From Flavobacterium johnsoniae (GTDB lineage: Bacteria > Bacteroidota > Bacteroidia > Flavobacteriales > Flavobacteriaceae), in contig NZ_CP103794.1 of NCBI RefSeq assembly GCF_030388325.1, forward strand, positions 496,001-560,000: a stretch of DNA of 64,000 nucleotides, given 5' to 3'. Each line of letters opens with the position of its first letter. Within the stretch, counting starts at the first letter, position 1. Both the position numbers and the translations under genes were made by a program. Positions 36,140 through 44,681 of this stretch are shown piece by piece. The notes below the pieces were generated by a model. It made no database searches. It saw only the letters and a list, made by a program, of their open reading frames with translations, and was not told the origin of the DNA.

Positions 36140-36709
36140 TTAAGAATTTTTATGTTCTTCGGCTACTTTTTCAAGTTCCAAATACCAATCTTCTCCAAAA
36201 CGACGAATTAGCGCTTCTTTTACAAATTTGTAAACTGGAACTTCCAATTCTTTTCCTAAAGAACAAGCGTCGTCGCAAATATCCCATTTATCATAATTTA
36301 CTGCAGCAAATTCTGTAAAGTCTTTTACGCGAATTGGATATAAATGACAAGAAACTGGTTTTTTCCAATCTACTATTCCTTGATTATAAGCTTGCTCGAT
36401 TCCGCAAAGTGCTGTTTTTCCATCAAAGATTACATAAGCGCAATCTTTATTATCTATTAATGTAGTTTCAAGATCTCCATCCGTTCCTTTTACCCAAGTT
36501 CCTTGCGCTTCAATCGCTGCAATTCCTTCTTTTCTTAAAAAAGGTTTCACTTTCGGATAAATTTCTTCTAAGATTTTCGTTTCAGCCTCATTCAAAGGCG
36601 CGCCCGCATCTCCATCAACACAACAAGCTCCTTTACAAGCAGACAAGTTGCACACAAATTCTTTTTCCAGAATATCTTCTGAAATAATAGTTTTCCCTAA
36701 CTGAAACAT
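36140..36709 (-). CDS. DUF3109 family Cys-rich protein
   Basis: This 189-residue cytoplasmic protein has an N-terminal cluster [17 protein letters not shown] and further Cys in [28 protein letters not shown] and [11 protein letters not shown]. The CxxxCxxxCC pattern with the later HLYP motif is the DUF3109/YkgJ-like signature and may bind zinc or an iron-sulfur cluster. Function is unknown. It is monocistronic, with a good -7 element 29 bp upstream. Confidence 0.88.
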   Translation of the reverse strand: MFQLGKTIISEDILEKEFVCNLSACKGACCVDGDAGAPLNEAETKILEEIYPKVKPFLRKEGIAAIEAQGTWVKGTDGDLETTLIDNKDCAYVIFDGKTALCGIEQAYNQGIVDWKKPVSCHLYPIRVKDFTEFAAVNYDKWDICDDACSLGKELEVPVYKFVKEALIRRFGEDWYLELEKVAEEHKNS

Positions 36710-36737
36710 GATATAAAATACTGTTATTTATAAAGTG

Positions 36738-36745
36738 CAAAGATA
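36738..36745 (-). promoter_or_regulatory. Putative -7 element of the DUF3109 gene
   Basis: The minus strand reads TATCTTTG, an exact TAnnTTTG match, 29 bp before the start codon. No convincing -33 TTG at normal spacing. Confidence 0.5.
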
Positions 36746-36774
36746 GTCAAAGAAAACAGATATTTTTTTTAAAA

Positions 36775-36895
36775 TTTAACCGCAAAGTTCGCAAGGCTTA
36801 ACGCAAGGTTCGCAAAGATTATTTTTCAAAACTCCCTACAAGCAATTGAAACTTTGCGAACCTTGCGAATCAACTTTGCGTGCTTTGCGGTTAAA
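36775..36895. repeat. Long inverted repeat of the 'ccgcaaagttcgcaagg' family
   Basis: Outer arms TTTAACCGCAAAG (36775-36787) and CTTTGCGGTTAAA (36883-36895) are perfect complements. Inner segments such as ggttcgcaaag and ctttgcgaacc also pair. It fills the middle of the 354-bp space between the divergent DUF3109 and MarC genes (36710-37063), which otherwise holds only promoters. Confidence 0.8.
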
Positions 36896-37021
36896 CCTTT
36901 CATATATTTTACTATATGCAAAATAAAATGACAATTGTTACAAATATCACTTTTACAACCAGTAAAACGTGTTTTTATAACAAAAATACATTCTAACAAA
37001 AAATCACCTAACTTTATTAAC

Positions 37022-37029
37022 TACTTTTG
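37022..37029 (+). promoter_or_regulatory. Putative -7 element of the MarC gene
   Basis: TACTTTTG matches TAnnTTTG exactly and lies 34 bp before the chosen ATG at 37064. It also argues against the longer frame that would start upstream of it. Confidence 0.5.
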
Positions 37030-37063
37030 CAGCAGTTTTTTAAACCTTAAAAATCAAAGCGAT

Positions 37064-37642
37064 ATGTTAGAAATCGATTTTAAAGAAATCATTACCGTTA
37101 GTATGGTGCTTTTTGCAGTAATTGATATTGTCGGTTCAATTCCAATTATTGTGAATTTAAGAGCGAAGGTTGGACACATCGAATCTGAAAAAGCCTCTAT
37201 AGTTGCTGGCGCCATTATGATTGTTTTTCTTTTTGTTGGAGAAGGTTTATTGAACTTAATTGGTATCGACGTGCATTCCTTCGCCGTTGCGGGTTCTTTC
37301 GTTTTATTCTTTCTTGCTTTAGAAATGATTTTAGGAATTAGAATTTATCGCGATGAAGAACCAGGATCTGCTTCTATCGTGCCTTTAGCTTTTCCTTTAA
37401 TTGCTGGAGCAGGAACTATGACGACTTTATTATCACTTCGATCGCAATTTCATACTATTAACATTATCATTGCAATTTTACTTAATATCATCTTGGTTTA
37501 TATTGTTTTGAAATCTTCTAAAAAAATCGAAAATTTGTTAGGAGAAAACGGACTTGGCGTAGTCCGTAAGACATTTGGTGTTATACTTTTAGCAATTGCT
37601 GTTAAATTATTCGCCGCTAATGTTAAAGGTTTGTTCGTCTAA
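37064..37642 (+). CDS. MarC family integral membrane protein
   Basis: I place the start at 37064 (MLEIDFKEIITVSMVLFAVI). The frame is open further upstream to 36935, but that extension is hydrophilic and crosses the promoter. The resulting 192-residue protein has six hydrophobic segments and the family pattern VIDIVGSIPIIVNL, then VPLAFPLIAGAGTMTTLLSL. MarC/YhgN-like proteins are inner-membrane proteins of uncertain transport function, not proven drug exporters. Confidence 0.85.
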   Translation: MLEIDFKEIITVSMVLFAVIDIVGSIPIIVNLRAKVGHIESEKASIVAGAIMIVFLFVGEGLLNLIGIDVHSFAVAGSFVLFFLALEMILGIRIYRDEEPGSASIVPLAFPLIAGAGTMTTLLSLRSQFHTINIIIAILLNIILVYIVLKSSKKIENLLGENGLGVVRKTFGVILLAIAVKLFAANVKGLFV

Positions 37643-37745
37643 AATATATTTTTATAAATTTACCCCATAAAATATTCTAAAATATAACTCTTAGTTATTT
37701 TCAGGAGTTCTACTTTATTATTTTAGACCAAACAGAAACAATCTT

Positions 37746-37949
37746 ATGAAAATTTTTACTTCAATCTTAGTGCTTTTAGCATTAGCTTTAATCGTTTTTA
37801 ATATTACGCTATTAGACTTTAAAAATCCTTTTCAAGGAGATAGTATTGTAGCTTTTATTGGAATCGCCGCTTCATTTTGCGCTGTTCTGATTCTTTTGAT
37901 TTTTAGAATTTCAAAAAGAATCGAGGAAAAAATGAATGACAACAGATAA
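37746..37949 (+). CDS. Small hypothetical membrane protein
   Basis: The 67-residue protein has two transmembrane helices (residues 4-22 and 34-53) and a basic C-terminus (RISKRIEEKMND). Its stop codon is adjacent to the start of the FAD oxidoreductase gene, so the two are coupled. Nothing identifies a family. The tight arrangement suggests it may anchor or accompany the oxidoreductase. Confidence 0.65.
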   Translation: MKIFTSILVLLALALIVFNITLLDFKNPFQGDSIVAFIGIAASFCAVLILLIFRISKRIEEKMNDNR

Positions 37950-37950
37950 T

Positions 37951-38556
37951 ATGTTTGATGTTTTAATTATAGGCGGAGGAGTTTCAGGTATGTCCTGTGC
38001 CCTAGTTTTAGGATCCGCAAAAAACAAGGCATTTGTTACTGACAAAAAAATCGGAATTTTTACACACCAGAAAAATTCTTCTTTACAAGAGGCAATATTT
38101 TATAACGCTTACGGAATTACACCAGGAAAATTAGGTTCTGAATTGCTTACAGAAAGCACACAGGATTTAGCAACAAGTTACCCGCATATTACTCAGATTG
38201 CAAACGAGAAAGTATTGAAAGTTGAAGGAAGTTATCCTGAATTTACTGTAGTTACAAACAAGAATTCATACCAAACAAAAAATATTGTAATCGGAATTGG
38301 TTCTGCCAATACTTTTGACATTGAAGGTTTAATGCAATTTGTTGAACCTCACAAAAAAGCACTTCCAGAAAAACAGCGTATTCAGCTTAAAAACGAAGAT
38401 CACAAAGTTGCAGAAGGCATTTATGCAATTGGAACTTTAGCAGGCTGGAGAAGCCAATTGGCAATTGCTGCAGGAAGCGGCGCTGCTGTCGCTACAGATA
38501 TTCTTACTTTATGGAATAACGGTGTACAAACTCACGCACACGATAGTATTAGATAA
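37951..38556 (+). CDS. Short FAD-dependent oxidoreductase (thioredoxin reductase-like, lacking NAD domain)
   Basis: With the start at 37951 (MFDVLIIGGGVSGMSCA) the protein has 201 residues. An upstream ATG at 37936 overlaps the previous gene by 14 bp. The N-terminal GGGVSG motif binds FAD, and the C-terminal GIYAIGTLAGWRSQLAIAAG resembles the second FAD motif. The central NAD(P) domain and the CxxC redox pair of thioredoxin reductase are absent, making it about two-thirds of normal length. It could be a flavoprotein using another electron donor, or a degenerate gene, although no frameshift is apparent. Confidence 0.75.
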   Translation: MFDVLIIGGGVSGMSCALVLGSAKNKAFVTDKKIGIFTHQKNSSLQEAIFYNAYGITPGKLGSELLTESTQDLATSYPHITQIANEKVLKVEGSYPEFTVVTNKNSYQTKNIVIGIGSANTFDIEGLMQFVEPHKKALPEKQRIQLKNEDHKVAEGIYAIGTLAGWRSQLAIAAGSGAAVATDILTLWNNGVQTHAHDSIR

Positions 38557-38564
38557 TTTTTTCT

Positions 38565-38714
38565 ACCATTAAGGAATTAGAAAATTAAGTTTTAGCATGA
38601 CGTAAACTTAATTATGAAGCTCCATTAAGATCAAATTAAAACACAATAAAAAACCATTAAAAGATTAAGACAACAAGCCGTAAAGCTTAATAAACTTAAT
38701 CTCTTAATGGTTTT
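38565..38714. repeat. 'accattaag' repeat region with hairpin
   Basis: A copy at 38565-38589 (accattaaggaattagaaaa and following) is nearly identical to 55361-55390. It is followed by a strong inverted repeat: AAAACCATTAAAAGATTAAG at 38650-38669 pairs with 38695-38714 with one mismatch. The hairpin lies between convergent genes and may also terminate transcription. Confidence 0.75.
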
Positions 38715-38730
38715 TAATTATTTTTTTAAT

Positions 38731-39048
38731 TTATTTTACCGAAACAATTTCTGTTACTTTAATATGATTTTCATCTTCGGTTTTCCATTTTTCTCCTTTT
38801 ACAGAAACCACATCACCTATTTTTAATTGTTTGTAATTTTGAGGTCCGCCAACATTTACAATGCTGATTGTTGCAAAATACACTTCTTTTGTGTCTGTTG
38901 TAATTTTTGCTGTGTAACCGTCTTTTCCTCCTTCTATTGATTCAACTTTTCCTGAAATCGGAGTATTTGCATCGTTTTTCATAGTTGTACAAGAGATCAC
39001 AAAAGCCATTAGAAGCGCTAGTAAACTTATTCTTTTTAGATTTTTCAT
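38731..39048 (-). CDS. Small hypothetical lipoprotein
   Basis: The 105-residue protein begins MKNLKRISLLALLMAFVISCTT, a clear lipobox with Cys20. The mature 85 residues look like an all-beta OB-like barrel (ISGKVESIEGGKDGYTAKIT, LKIGDVVSVKGEKW, ENHIKVTEIVSV). A carrier or binding function is possible. I do not recognise a named family. Confidence 0.75.
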   Translation of the reverse strand: MKNLKRISLLALLMAFVISCTTMKNDANTPISGKVESIEGGKDGYTAKITTDTKEVYFATISIVNVGGPQNYKQLKIGDVVSVKGEKWKTEDENHIKVTEIVSVK

Positions 39049-39058
39049 ATATTTTGGT

Positions 39059-39105
39059 TTAACCGCGAAGTTCGCTAAGATTTACGCTAGGTTCGCAAGG
39101 TTTAT
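39059..39105. repeat. Single copy of the 'aaccgcgaagttcgc' repeat
   Basis: Degenerate relative of the inverted repeats at 10752-10837 and 36775-36895, lying between the lipoprotein gene and the NTF2-like gene. Confidence 0.55.
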
Positions 39106-39137
39106 TTTAAGTTTATATTATTTATTCTTTTCAAAAT

Positions 39138-39503
39138 TTATGCCAGCTGAACGCAACTTCCCGCAATCACTTTTAAATTTTTACCGACCTTTTTCCAAAC
39201 TCTTATATATTTGAAAACACCATTGATCGGATTACTATCGTAAGATCCTTTTAATGAAACTGTAACAGCAACTACAGCTGCGCTATCAATTATATTGACG
39301 ATTTGATCTGATGCTTCTAAAAAATCTATTTTAATTTTTCCCGAACGATACGATTGTAAATCAAACTCTTTGGTTATCGTTTGTCCGTCCGGCATATTAA
39401 AGAGCAAATCATCATGAAGGATTGTTTCCAAAGCCAAAACATCCGATTTTTTAATGGCAGTTAGAAGTTCAATTTCTGCATCAATAACGGTTTCTATTTT
39501 CAT
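39138..39503 (-). CDS. NTF2-like (DUF4440/SnoaL-type) protein
   Basis: This 121-residue cytoplasmic protein has the pattern of small cone-shaped NTF2-like folds: an N-terminal helix pair (DAEIELLTAIKKSDVLALETIL), HDDLLFNMPDGQTI, VVAVTVSLKGSYD and the final strand FKYIRVWKKVGKNLKVIAGS. It starts 17 bp after the S41 peptidase gene stops and is probably its operon partner. Activity unknown. Confidence 0.75.
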   Translation of the reverse strand: MKIETVIDAEIELLTAIKKSDVLALETILHDDLLFNMPDGQTITKEFDLQSYRSGKIKIDFLEASDQIVNIIDSAAVVAVTVSLKGSYDSNPINGVFKYIRVWKKVGKNLKVIAGSCVQLA

Positions 39504-39520
39504 GATATAAAAATTTGAAG

Positions 39521-41098
39521 TTATTTCTTCGGGTTCAGAATGGTTTTAATCATGGCATCGTCTTTCAAAATCACATCATAATAATATATTTCTCCGTACA
39601 ACTGACGAGCAAATTCTGCTGTAATATAGCGATCAACAAGTGATTTTGTTTTTTCTAATTTTAAATCCAAACCTGTCATTAAAATATAGTTTTTGAACTT
39701 TTTAAAGTAAACATCTGAGGTTTTCATTTTAGCCAAAAACTCACTAAAACTTAGTCCAGCAAATGCATTTCGATTTTTATCTAATTCTTCAAAAACAAAA
39801 TGACCCACAATTCCTGTCTGCAATAAGTAAGCAACATTTTCATTTCCATGTTCAGCTTCCATCGGAACAAAAACATCAGGAACAATTCCGCCGCCGCCAT
39901 AAACAATTTTACCTTTTGGCGTTTTAAATTTTAACGAATCCGCAACTTTTATACTGTCTTTTGCATACAATTCGCCAGTTCTCAATCTCGCTTCTGATTC
40001 TTTAAAATATTCTTCATTTCCTTTTTTATAAGGTTTCTGAATTGATCTTCCTGTCGGAGTATAATAACGTGCAACGGTTAATCTTACCGCCGATCCGTCG
40101 TTAAAATCCATTTCTCTTTGAACTAAACCTTTTCCAAATGAGCGTCGTCCAACAATAGTTCCGCGATCGTTATCTTGAATTGCGCCAGCTAAAATTTCGC
40201 TCGCAGAAGCGCTGTTTTCATTAATTAAAACATAAACTTTTCCCGTTTCAAAACTTCCTGCTTTTGTGGCGTATGTTTTTTCAGTTGAACCGTTTTTACT
40301 TTTCGTGAAAACGATTAACTGTTTATCTTTTAAAAATTCATCGGCAATTGCAATTGCTTCTTCCATATAGCCGCCGCCATTGTCACGGAGGTCAATTACA
40401 AGCGATTGGATTCCTTTTTCTTTTAATCTCGTTAAACCCGTTTTAAATTCGTTAAAAGTAGTTTCTGCAAAACGATTAATTTTGATGTAACCTATTTTAT
40501 TTCCAATCATTATAGACGCATCAACGCTTTTAATTGGAATAATATCTCGTTTTACTTTAAACTTAAGTTTCTTTTTTTCTGATTTTCTAAAAACCGTCAA
40601 TTCGATTTCTGAACCTTGCAATCCTTTTAATTTCGAAAACAAGCTATCCGAAGGCAATCTTCTTCCGTACAATTTTGTTTTTCCAGCATACAGAATTCGA
40701 TCGCCAGACTTTAATCCCGCTTTCGCTGAAGGTCCATTTTCAACTGGTTTTATAATCGCAACAGAATCTTTATACATGTAGAAATTGATTCCGATTCCGA
40801 CAAAATCACCTTTCATACTTTCTGCAACTTCCGCTTGTTCGCTTGGCGGAATATAAACCGAATGCGGATCTAATTTAGATAGAATATTATCGACAGTAAG
40901 ATTTACAATCGAATCGGTATTGACGCTATCTACATATTCTGTATTGATAAAGTCAATTAACTTATTAAGTTTAGTTTTAGAGTAATTTTTAGCCAAAAAC
41001 TGATCACTTGCGGGAGCATTCATAAAGCTTCCTGCAATTGTTCCGAGAGCGAAAGTCGCCCCTATTACTATTGGTAAATATTTCGAATTAAACTTCAT
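39521..41098 (-). CDS. S41 family C-terminal processing peptidase
   Basis: This 525-residue exported serine protease has an N-terminal signal or anchor (LPIVIGATFALGTIAGSFM) and a PDZ domain (about 90-175, with GIGINFYMYKD and AGLKSGDRILYA). The catalytic domain includes GGGYMEEAIAIAD, NENSASASEILAGAI (nucleophile Ser) and GRRSFGKGLVQ (Lys general base). It cleaves C-terminal tails of envelope proteins. Its ATG overlaps the end of the dCMP deaminase gene by 11 bp. Confidence 0.92.
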   Translation of the reverse strand: MKFNSKYLPIVIGATFALGTIAGSFMNAPASDQFLAKNYSKTKLNKLIDFINTEYVDSVNTDSIVNLTVDNILSKLDPHSVYIPPSEQAEVAESMKGDFVGIGINFYMYKDSVAIIKPVENGPSAKAGLKSGDRILYAGKTKLYGRRLPSDSLFSKLKGLQGSEIELTVFRKSEKKKLKFKVKRDIIPIKSVDASIMIGNKIGYIKINRFAETTFNEFKTGLTRLKEKGIQSLVIDLRDNGGGYMEEAIAIADEFLKDKQLIVFTKSKNGSTEKTYATKAGSFETGKVYVLINENSASASEILAGAIQDNDRGTIVGRRSFGKGLVQREMDFNDGSAVRLTVARYYTPTGRSIQKPYKKGNEEYFKESEARLRTGELYAKDSIKVADSLKFKTPKGKIVYGGGGIVPDVFVPMEAEHGNENVAYLLQTGIVGHFVFEELDKNRNAFAGLSFSEFLAKMKTSDVYFKKFKNYILMTGLDLKLEKTKSLVDRYITAEFARQLYGEIYYYDVILKDDAMIKTILNPKK

Positions 41099-41528
41099 CT
41101 TCTTCTAAAACAGGAACATGTTCTACTTCAACACCTGCTTTTATTAAAAATTGAATTCCAGAATCATCACGATATCCGTCTTTATACACCACTCTTTTTA
41201 TTCCAGATTGATGAATTAACTTACTGCATTCTTTACATGGAGAAAGTGTAATATACAATGTCGCTCCTTCGCACGATTGTGTTGATCTTGCCACTTTTAA
41301 GATTGCGTTTGCTTCGGCATGTAAAACATCCCAACGTGTTAAACCTTCTTCATCTTCACAGCAATTTTCGAATCCAGAAGGAGTTCCGTTGTAACCGTCA
41401 GAAATAATCATTCTGTCTTTTACTATAATGGCTCCAACTTTTTTACGTTTACAATACGAAAGCTGCCCCCACTCTTTTGCAATTCGCAAATAAGCTTTAT
41501 CGTATTTGTTCAATTTTTTTTCTTCCAT
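41088..41528 (-). CDS. dCMP deaminase family protein
   Basis: This 146-residue zinc enzyme deaminates dCMP to dUMP for thymidylate synthesis. The zinc and catalytic motifs are HAEANAI (residues about 70-76) and SPCKECSKLI. GTPSGFENCCED is typical of the ComEB-like family. Coupled with the S41 peptidase gene by overlap, and 4 bp downstream of the HupE/UreJ-like gene. Confidence 0.92.
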   Translation of the reverse strand: MEEKKLNKYDKAYLRIAKEWGQLSYCKRKKVGAIIVKDRMIISDGYNGTPSGFENCCEDEEGLTRWDVLHAEANAILKVARSTQSCEGATLYITLSPCKECSKLIHQSGIKRVVYKDGYRDDSGIQFLIKAGVEVEHVPVLEEDEV

Positions 41529-41532
41529 TAAT

Positions 41533-42126
41533 TTATCTGTTCCAAATTGGACTTTCTATAATCATCGGAATTACAACTCCAATTATAAAAGCCGACATTA
41601 CAAGCGCCCAGTCACGTTTTGAAAAACGAAAAACTGTCTGCACTATATATGAAATTACTAAGACAACAAAAACTACTACAAGTTGCGCTGCTTCAATTCC
41701 TAACGCAAACTCTCCCAAAGGTAACAATTTTGATGTTGCAGAACCTCCTAAAATTGTTTTGAAATAATTAGAAAATCCTAAACCATGAATAATTCCAAAG
41801 AATAAAGTTATAAAAAACACCAGATTAACACCATCGTTTTTAGAAGTCTTTCCTGCTGTAAATAAATGATAGAGCGCTGTTACCAAAATTGTAATTGGAA
41901 TAAGAAATTCTACAAGATTTACTTTTATGGTTATGATACCGTAAACAGAAAGAATTAAAGCCAAAGTGTGTCCGATTGTAAATAAAGAAACGAGTAGAAA
42001 AATTCTTTTCCAGTCTTTAAATAAATAAGGAACAGTTAGGGCGATTAAAAAAAGAACGTGATCGTAAGCATTGATATCTAAAACGTGTTTTAATCCTATT
42101 TGAAAATAAATCCAAAATTGTGACAT
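41533..42126 (-). CDS. HupE/UreJ-like membrane protein
   Basis: This 197-residue protein has about seven transmembrane segments and the family motif at the N-terminus, IYFQIGLKHVLDINAYDHVLF, with His and Asp that could bind nickel or cobalt. FFGIIHGLGFSNYF is also typical. HupE/UreJ proteins import Ni or Co in some bacteria. Here no urease or hydrogenase gene is near, so the substrate is open. First gene of the dCMP deaminase/S41 peptidase unit. Confidence 0.85.
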   Translation of the reverse strand: MSQFWIYFQIGLKHVLDINAYDHVLFLIALTVPYLFKDWKRIFLLVSLFTIGHTLALILSVYGIITIKVNLVEFLIPITILVTALYHLFTAGKTSKNDGVNLVFFITLFFGIIHGLGFSNYFKTILGGSATSKLLPLGEFALGIEAAQLVVVFVVLVISYIVQTVFRFSKRDWALVMSAFIIGVVIPMIIESPIWNR

Positions 42127-42244
42127 AGGTATAATGTAATTAAATAATTAGGGGCTGTAAACTTACAATTAATTTTCAAACTTAAAGATTTAAAGCGGTC
42201 AAATCCTGCATTAAAAAAAGTTAAATTTTATGAGAAATTTAAAA

Positions 42245-42273
42245 TTAATAATTTAAAAATAGGACTATATTTG
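42245..42273 (+). promoter_or_regulatory. Putative promoter of the TerB-like gene
   Basis: TATATTTG at 42266-42273 matches TAnnTTTG. A weak -33 (TTA at 42245) is 18 bp upstream. The start codon follows 21 bp later. Confidence 0.5.
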
Positions 42274-42294
42274 TTCTTTAAAAACTAATTAATT

Positions 42295-42726
42295 ATGCCA
42301 TTTTCAGAATTATTTGATAACGAATTCAAACAAAGAAACAGAGGTCATTTCTCTGCAATTGTGCGTGTAGCTTTTGCTGACGGAAAAATCAACCAACAAG
42401 AACAAGAGTTTTTGGATAAAATTGCTTCAACATTACAAATTTCAGAAGAAGAATATAAAGAGATACTTTCAGATCCTTGGAAACATCCAATAAACCCTCC
42501 ATATTTATACACACAGCGTTTAGAGCGTTTGTATGACTTAGCAAGAATGGTTCACGTTGATCACCATTTAGGAGACTTACAAGAAGTAATGTTAAGACGT
42601 ATGGGATTAGCTTTAGGATTTACTCCAGGAAACGTAGATTTTATTGTTTCTAAAGCACTTTCTTTAGTAGACAAAAAAGTAGATTTGGATACTTTCCTTT
42701 TCGAAATGGAGAATATGAATAAATAA
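42295..42726 (+). CDS. TerB-like protein
   Basis: The 143-residue all-helical protein has the TerB-family pattern with acidic metal-binding residues in FADGKINQQEQEFLDKIA and VHVDHHLGDLQEVMLRRMGLALG. Family members are cytoplasmic or membrane-associated and are connected with tellurite or envelope stress responses in some bacteria. Single gene with a strong promoter and terminator, so it is probably well expressed. Confidence 0.8.
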   Translation: MPFSELFDNEFKQRNRGHFSAIVRVAFADGKINQQEQEFLDKIASTLQISEEEYKEILSDPWKHPINPPYLYTQRLERLYDLARMVHVDHHLGDLQEVMLRRMGLALGFTPGNVDFIVSKALSLVDKKVDLDTFLFEMENMNK

Positions 42727-42782
42727 GAAGTTTTCAGTCACAGTTTTCAGATTATATTGGATTTTTAAACTTCTATTAAATA

Positions 42783-42816
42783 CAAACCCGACAGGTTAAA
42801 AAATCTGTCGGGTTTG
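42783..42816. terminator. Intrinsic terminator after the TerB-like gene
   Basis: A perfect 12-bp stem, CAAACCCGACAG at 42783-42794 with CTGTCGGGTTTG at 42805-42816, serves the two convergent genes. The stem core is identical to that after queA. Confidence 0.82.
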
Positions 42817-42871
42817 CTATTTTATAGTAAAAAGTAAATTTGAAACTTGAAACAAAAAATCTTAGAGCGCT

Positions 42872-43375
42872 TTAACGCTTATAACCGTTTATGTTTTTAA
42901 TTTCTTTTAAACTCATACCATAATTTTTGCCCACATTTAGATCCCAAACGTCAGGTTTAGAGTAAGTGCTTTTATCAAATAAATCTGCACCTTTAACAAA
43001 TTGTACTGAACCAGTAATCTCTTTAATCATGCCTTTTTTTACTTTTAAATAATCATAAAGCATATTATTGGATTCACTGACTTTTTCAACAATAATTAAA
43101 AAATTCATTTCATTTGTATTTGTTCCCAATAAGGATGCATTTCTGACATAACCTGAATTTAAATATTTTACCTTACCAGTAAACTCAACATCTAAAGTAT
43201 GTCCAAAAGATGTATTTTCTAAAGTCCTAACTATATTGAAATCTACTAATTCTGCATTATCAAAAGATTCTTCTGCTATTTTAGATTTAATTATATTCCG
43301 AATTGCATCTTCCTTTGGCAAATCGTTACAGGATATAAAAAGCATCAAGAAACCATATAACAATGTTTTTTTCAT
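42872..43375 (-). CDS. Hypothetical lipoprotein
   Basis: The 167-residue protein begins MKKTLLYGFLMLFISCNDLP, a lipobox with Cys16. The mature part is mixed alpha/beta (IIKSKIAEESFDNAELVDFN, FTGKVKYLNSGYVRN). It lies 36 bp downstream of fbp on the same strand and may be co-transcribed. No family recognised. Confidence 0.7.
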   Translation of the reverse strand: MKKTLLYGFLMLFISCNDLPKEDAIRNIIKSKIAEESFDNAELVDFNIVRTLENTSFGHTLDVEFTGKVKYLNSGYVRNASLLGTNTNEMNFLIIVEKVSESNNMLYDYLKVKKGMIKEITGSVQFVKGADLFDKSTYSKPDVWDLNVGKNYGMSLKEIKNINGYKR

Positions 43376-43411
43376 AAAGTATTTATTTTTCGTTTTTGTA
43401 AATTATATTAG

Positions 43412-44419
43412 CTATTGCGCATCAGCCATAAACTCCTCTGCTTTTTCTACCATATTATAACTTCCGCAGAAAAATGGAACTCTTTGATGCAATTCTGTCG
43501 GTTGGATTTCCATAATTCTTCCAAAACCGTCTGTTGCTTTTCCTCCTGCTTGTTCGGCTAGAAACGCCATCGGATTACATTCATATAACAAACGTAATTT
43601 TCCTTTTGGTGCTTTCGAACTTGTTGGATAAATATAAACGCCACCTTTAATCATATTTCTATGAAAATCGGCAACTAAACTTCCAATATATCTTGAAGTA
43701 TAAGGTCTGTTTTCTTTTTCTTCTTGGCAGTATTTAATGTAATTTTTTACACCTTGCGGAAAATGAACATAATTCCCTTCATTCACAGAATAAATATTTC
43801 CATCTTTTGGAAATTTCATGTTTGGATGCGAAAGGTAAAAAGTACCAATTGCTGGATTTAATGTAAATCCGTTTACTCCAAAACCTGTCGTGTAAACCAG
43901 CATGGTTGAAGTTCCATAAATTACATAACCTGCTGCAACTTGATTGATTCCCGGTTGTAAAAAATCCTCACTTGTTACCGGAGTTCCAATTGGAGTAATT
44001 CTTCTAAAAACAGAAAAAATAGTTCCAACCGAAACATTTACATCAATGTTTGAAGATCCGTCAAGCGGATCCATTAAGATCACGTACTTATTATTATGAC
44101 AGTTGTCGCTCCCCTGAACTGTAATAAAATCGTCGTTTTCTTCAGAAGCAATACCACAGACAATCTCACGGTTTATTAACGTCTGGATAAATACTTCGTT
44201 TGCATAGACATCTAATTTTTGCTGATCTTCTCCCTGAATATTTTGTTCGCCCGCGGCGCCAATAATATCCACAAGCCCAGCTTGGTTTACTTTATGATTC
44301 ACAACCTTGGCTGCCAATCGAATAGAGTTGATAATTCGGGAAAGCTCTCCCGAAGAATACTGAAATGCTTTTTGGTTCTCAATAATAAACTCTCCCAGTG
44401 TTTTATTGCGTTCTTCCAT
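43412..44419 (-). CDS. fbp: Class 1 fructose-1,6-bisphosphatase
   Basis: This 335-residue gluconeogenic phosphatase has the metal-binding [16 protein letters not shown], the upstream ASEENDDF acidic site, and substrate contacts in [16 protein letters not shown] and [20 protein letters not shown]. Length and motifs match class 1. It is divergent from the GNAT gene, and a perfect palindrome lies in that intergenic space. Confidence 0.96.
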   Translation of the reverse strand: MEERNKTLGEFIIENQKAFQYSSGELSRIINSIRLAAKVVNHKVNQAGLVDIIGAAGEQNIQGEDQQKLDVYANEVFIQTLINREIVCGIASEENDDFITVQGSDNCHNNKYVILMDPLDGSSNIDVNVSVGTIFSVFRRITPIGTPVTSEDFLQPGINQVAAGYVIYGTSTMLVYTTGFGVNGFTLNPAIGTFYLSHPNMKFPKDGNIYSVNEGNYVHFPQGVKNYIKYCQEEKENRPYTSRYIGSLVADFHRNMIKGGVYIYPTSSKAPKGKLRLLYECNPMAFLAEQAGGKATDGFGRIMEIQPTELHQRVPFFCGSYNMVEKAEEFMADAQ

Positions 44420-44451
44420 TTCTAAATCGTTATAGTTTTAGTTTTAAGTCA

Positions 44452-44483
44452 CAAATATCGCTTATTTTGTGAGAATGATTCAA
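44452..44483 (-). promoter_or_regulatory. Putative fbp promoter
   Basis: On the minus strand GATATTTG (44459-44452) is one mismatch from TAnnTTTG, with TTG (44483-44481) 21 bp upstream. It is back-to-back with the promoter at 44492-44519. Confidence 0.45.
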
Positions 44484-44491
44484 AAATTATT

Positions 44492-44519
44492 TTGTTAGTT
44501 TGCTACTATTGTATATTTG
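44492..44519 (+). promoter_or_regulatory. Putative promoter upstream of the GNAT gene
   Basis: TTG (44492-44494), 17 bp, then TATATTTG (44512-44519), an exact -7 match. The start codon is 163 bp downstream, so the transcript would have an unusually long leader that includes the palindrome at 44615. Confidence 0.5.
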
Positions 44520-44614
44520 CTAATAATCAGCGAAAAGCAACAACTAAAAAAATGCTTTTTGAGATAATAAATACTTAAAAATACGAATACAAAAAATTGT
44601 GCTGTAAGCATTTC

Positions 44615-44628
44615 TGAAAACGTTTTCA
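44615..44628. promoter_or_regulatory. Perfect 14-bp palindrome, LacI/CcpA-type operator
   Basis: TGAAAACGTTTTCA is a perfect palindrome with a central CG. It fits the LacI-family operator pattern and matches the Bacillus cre consensus in form. It lies between fbp and the GNAT gene, within the long leader of the latter. The regulator is not in the window, so the assignment is by motif only. Confidence 0.45.
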
Positions 44629-44681
44629 ATAAAACGAGAACATTATCAGATATGACTTATAAAAAATAAAATGAATTGATT

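Noticed and set aside
44551..44577. Eight-codon frame (MLFEIINT) in the GNAT leader as a possible leader peptide
   Set aside because: No codon bias towards one amino acid and no terminator/antiterminator pair follows it.
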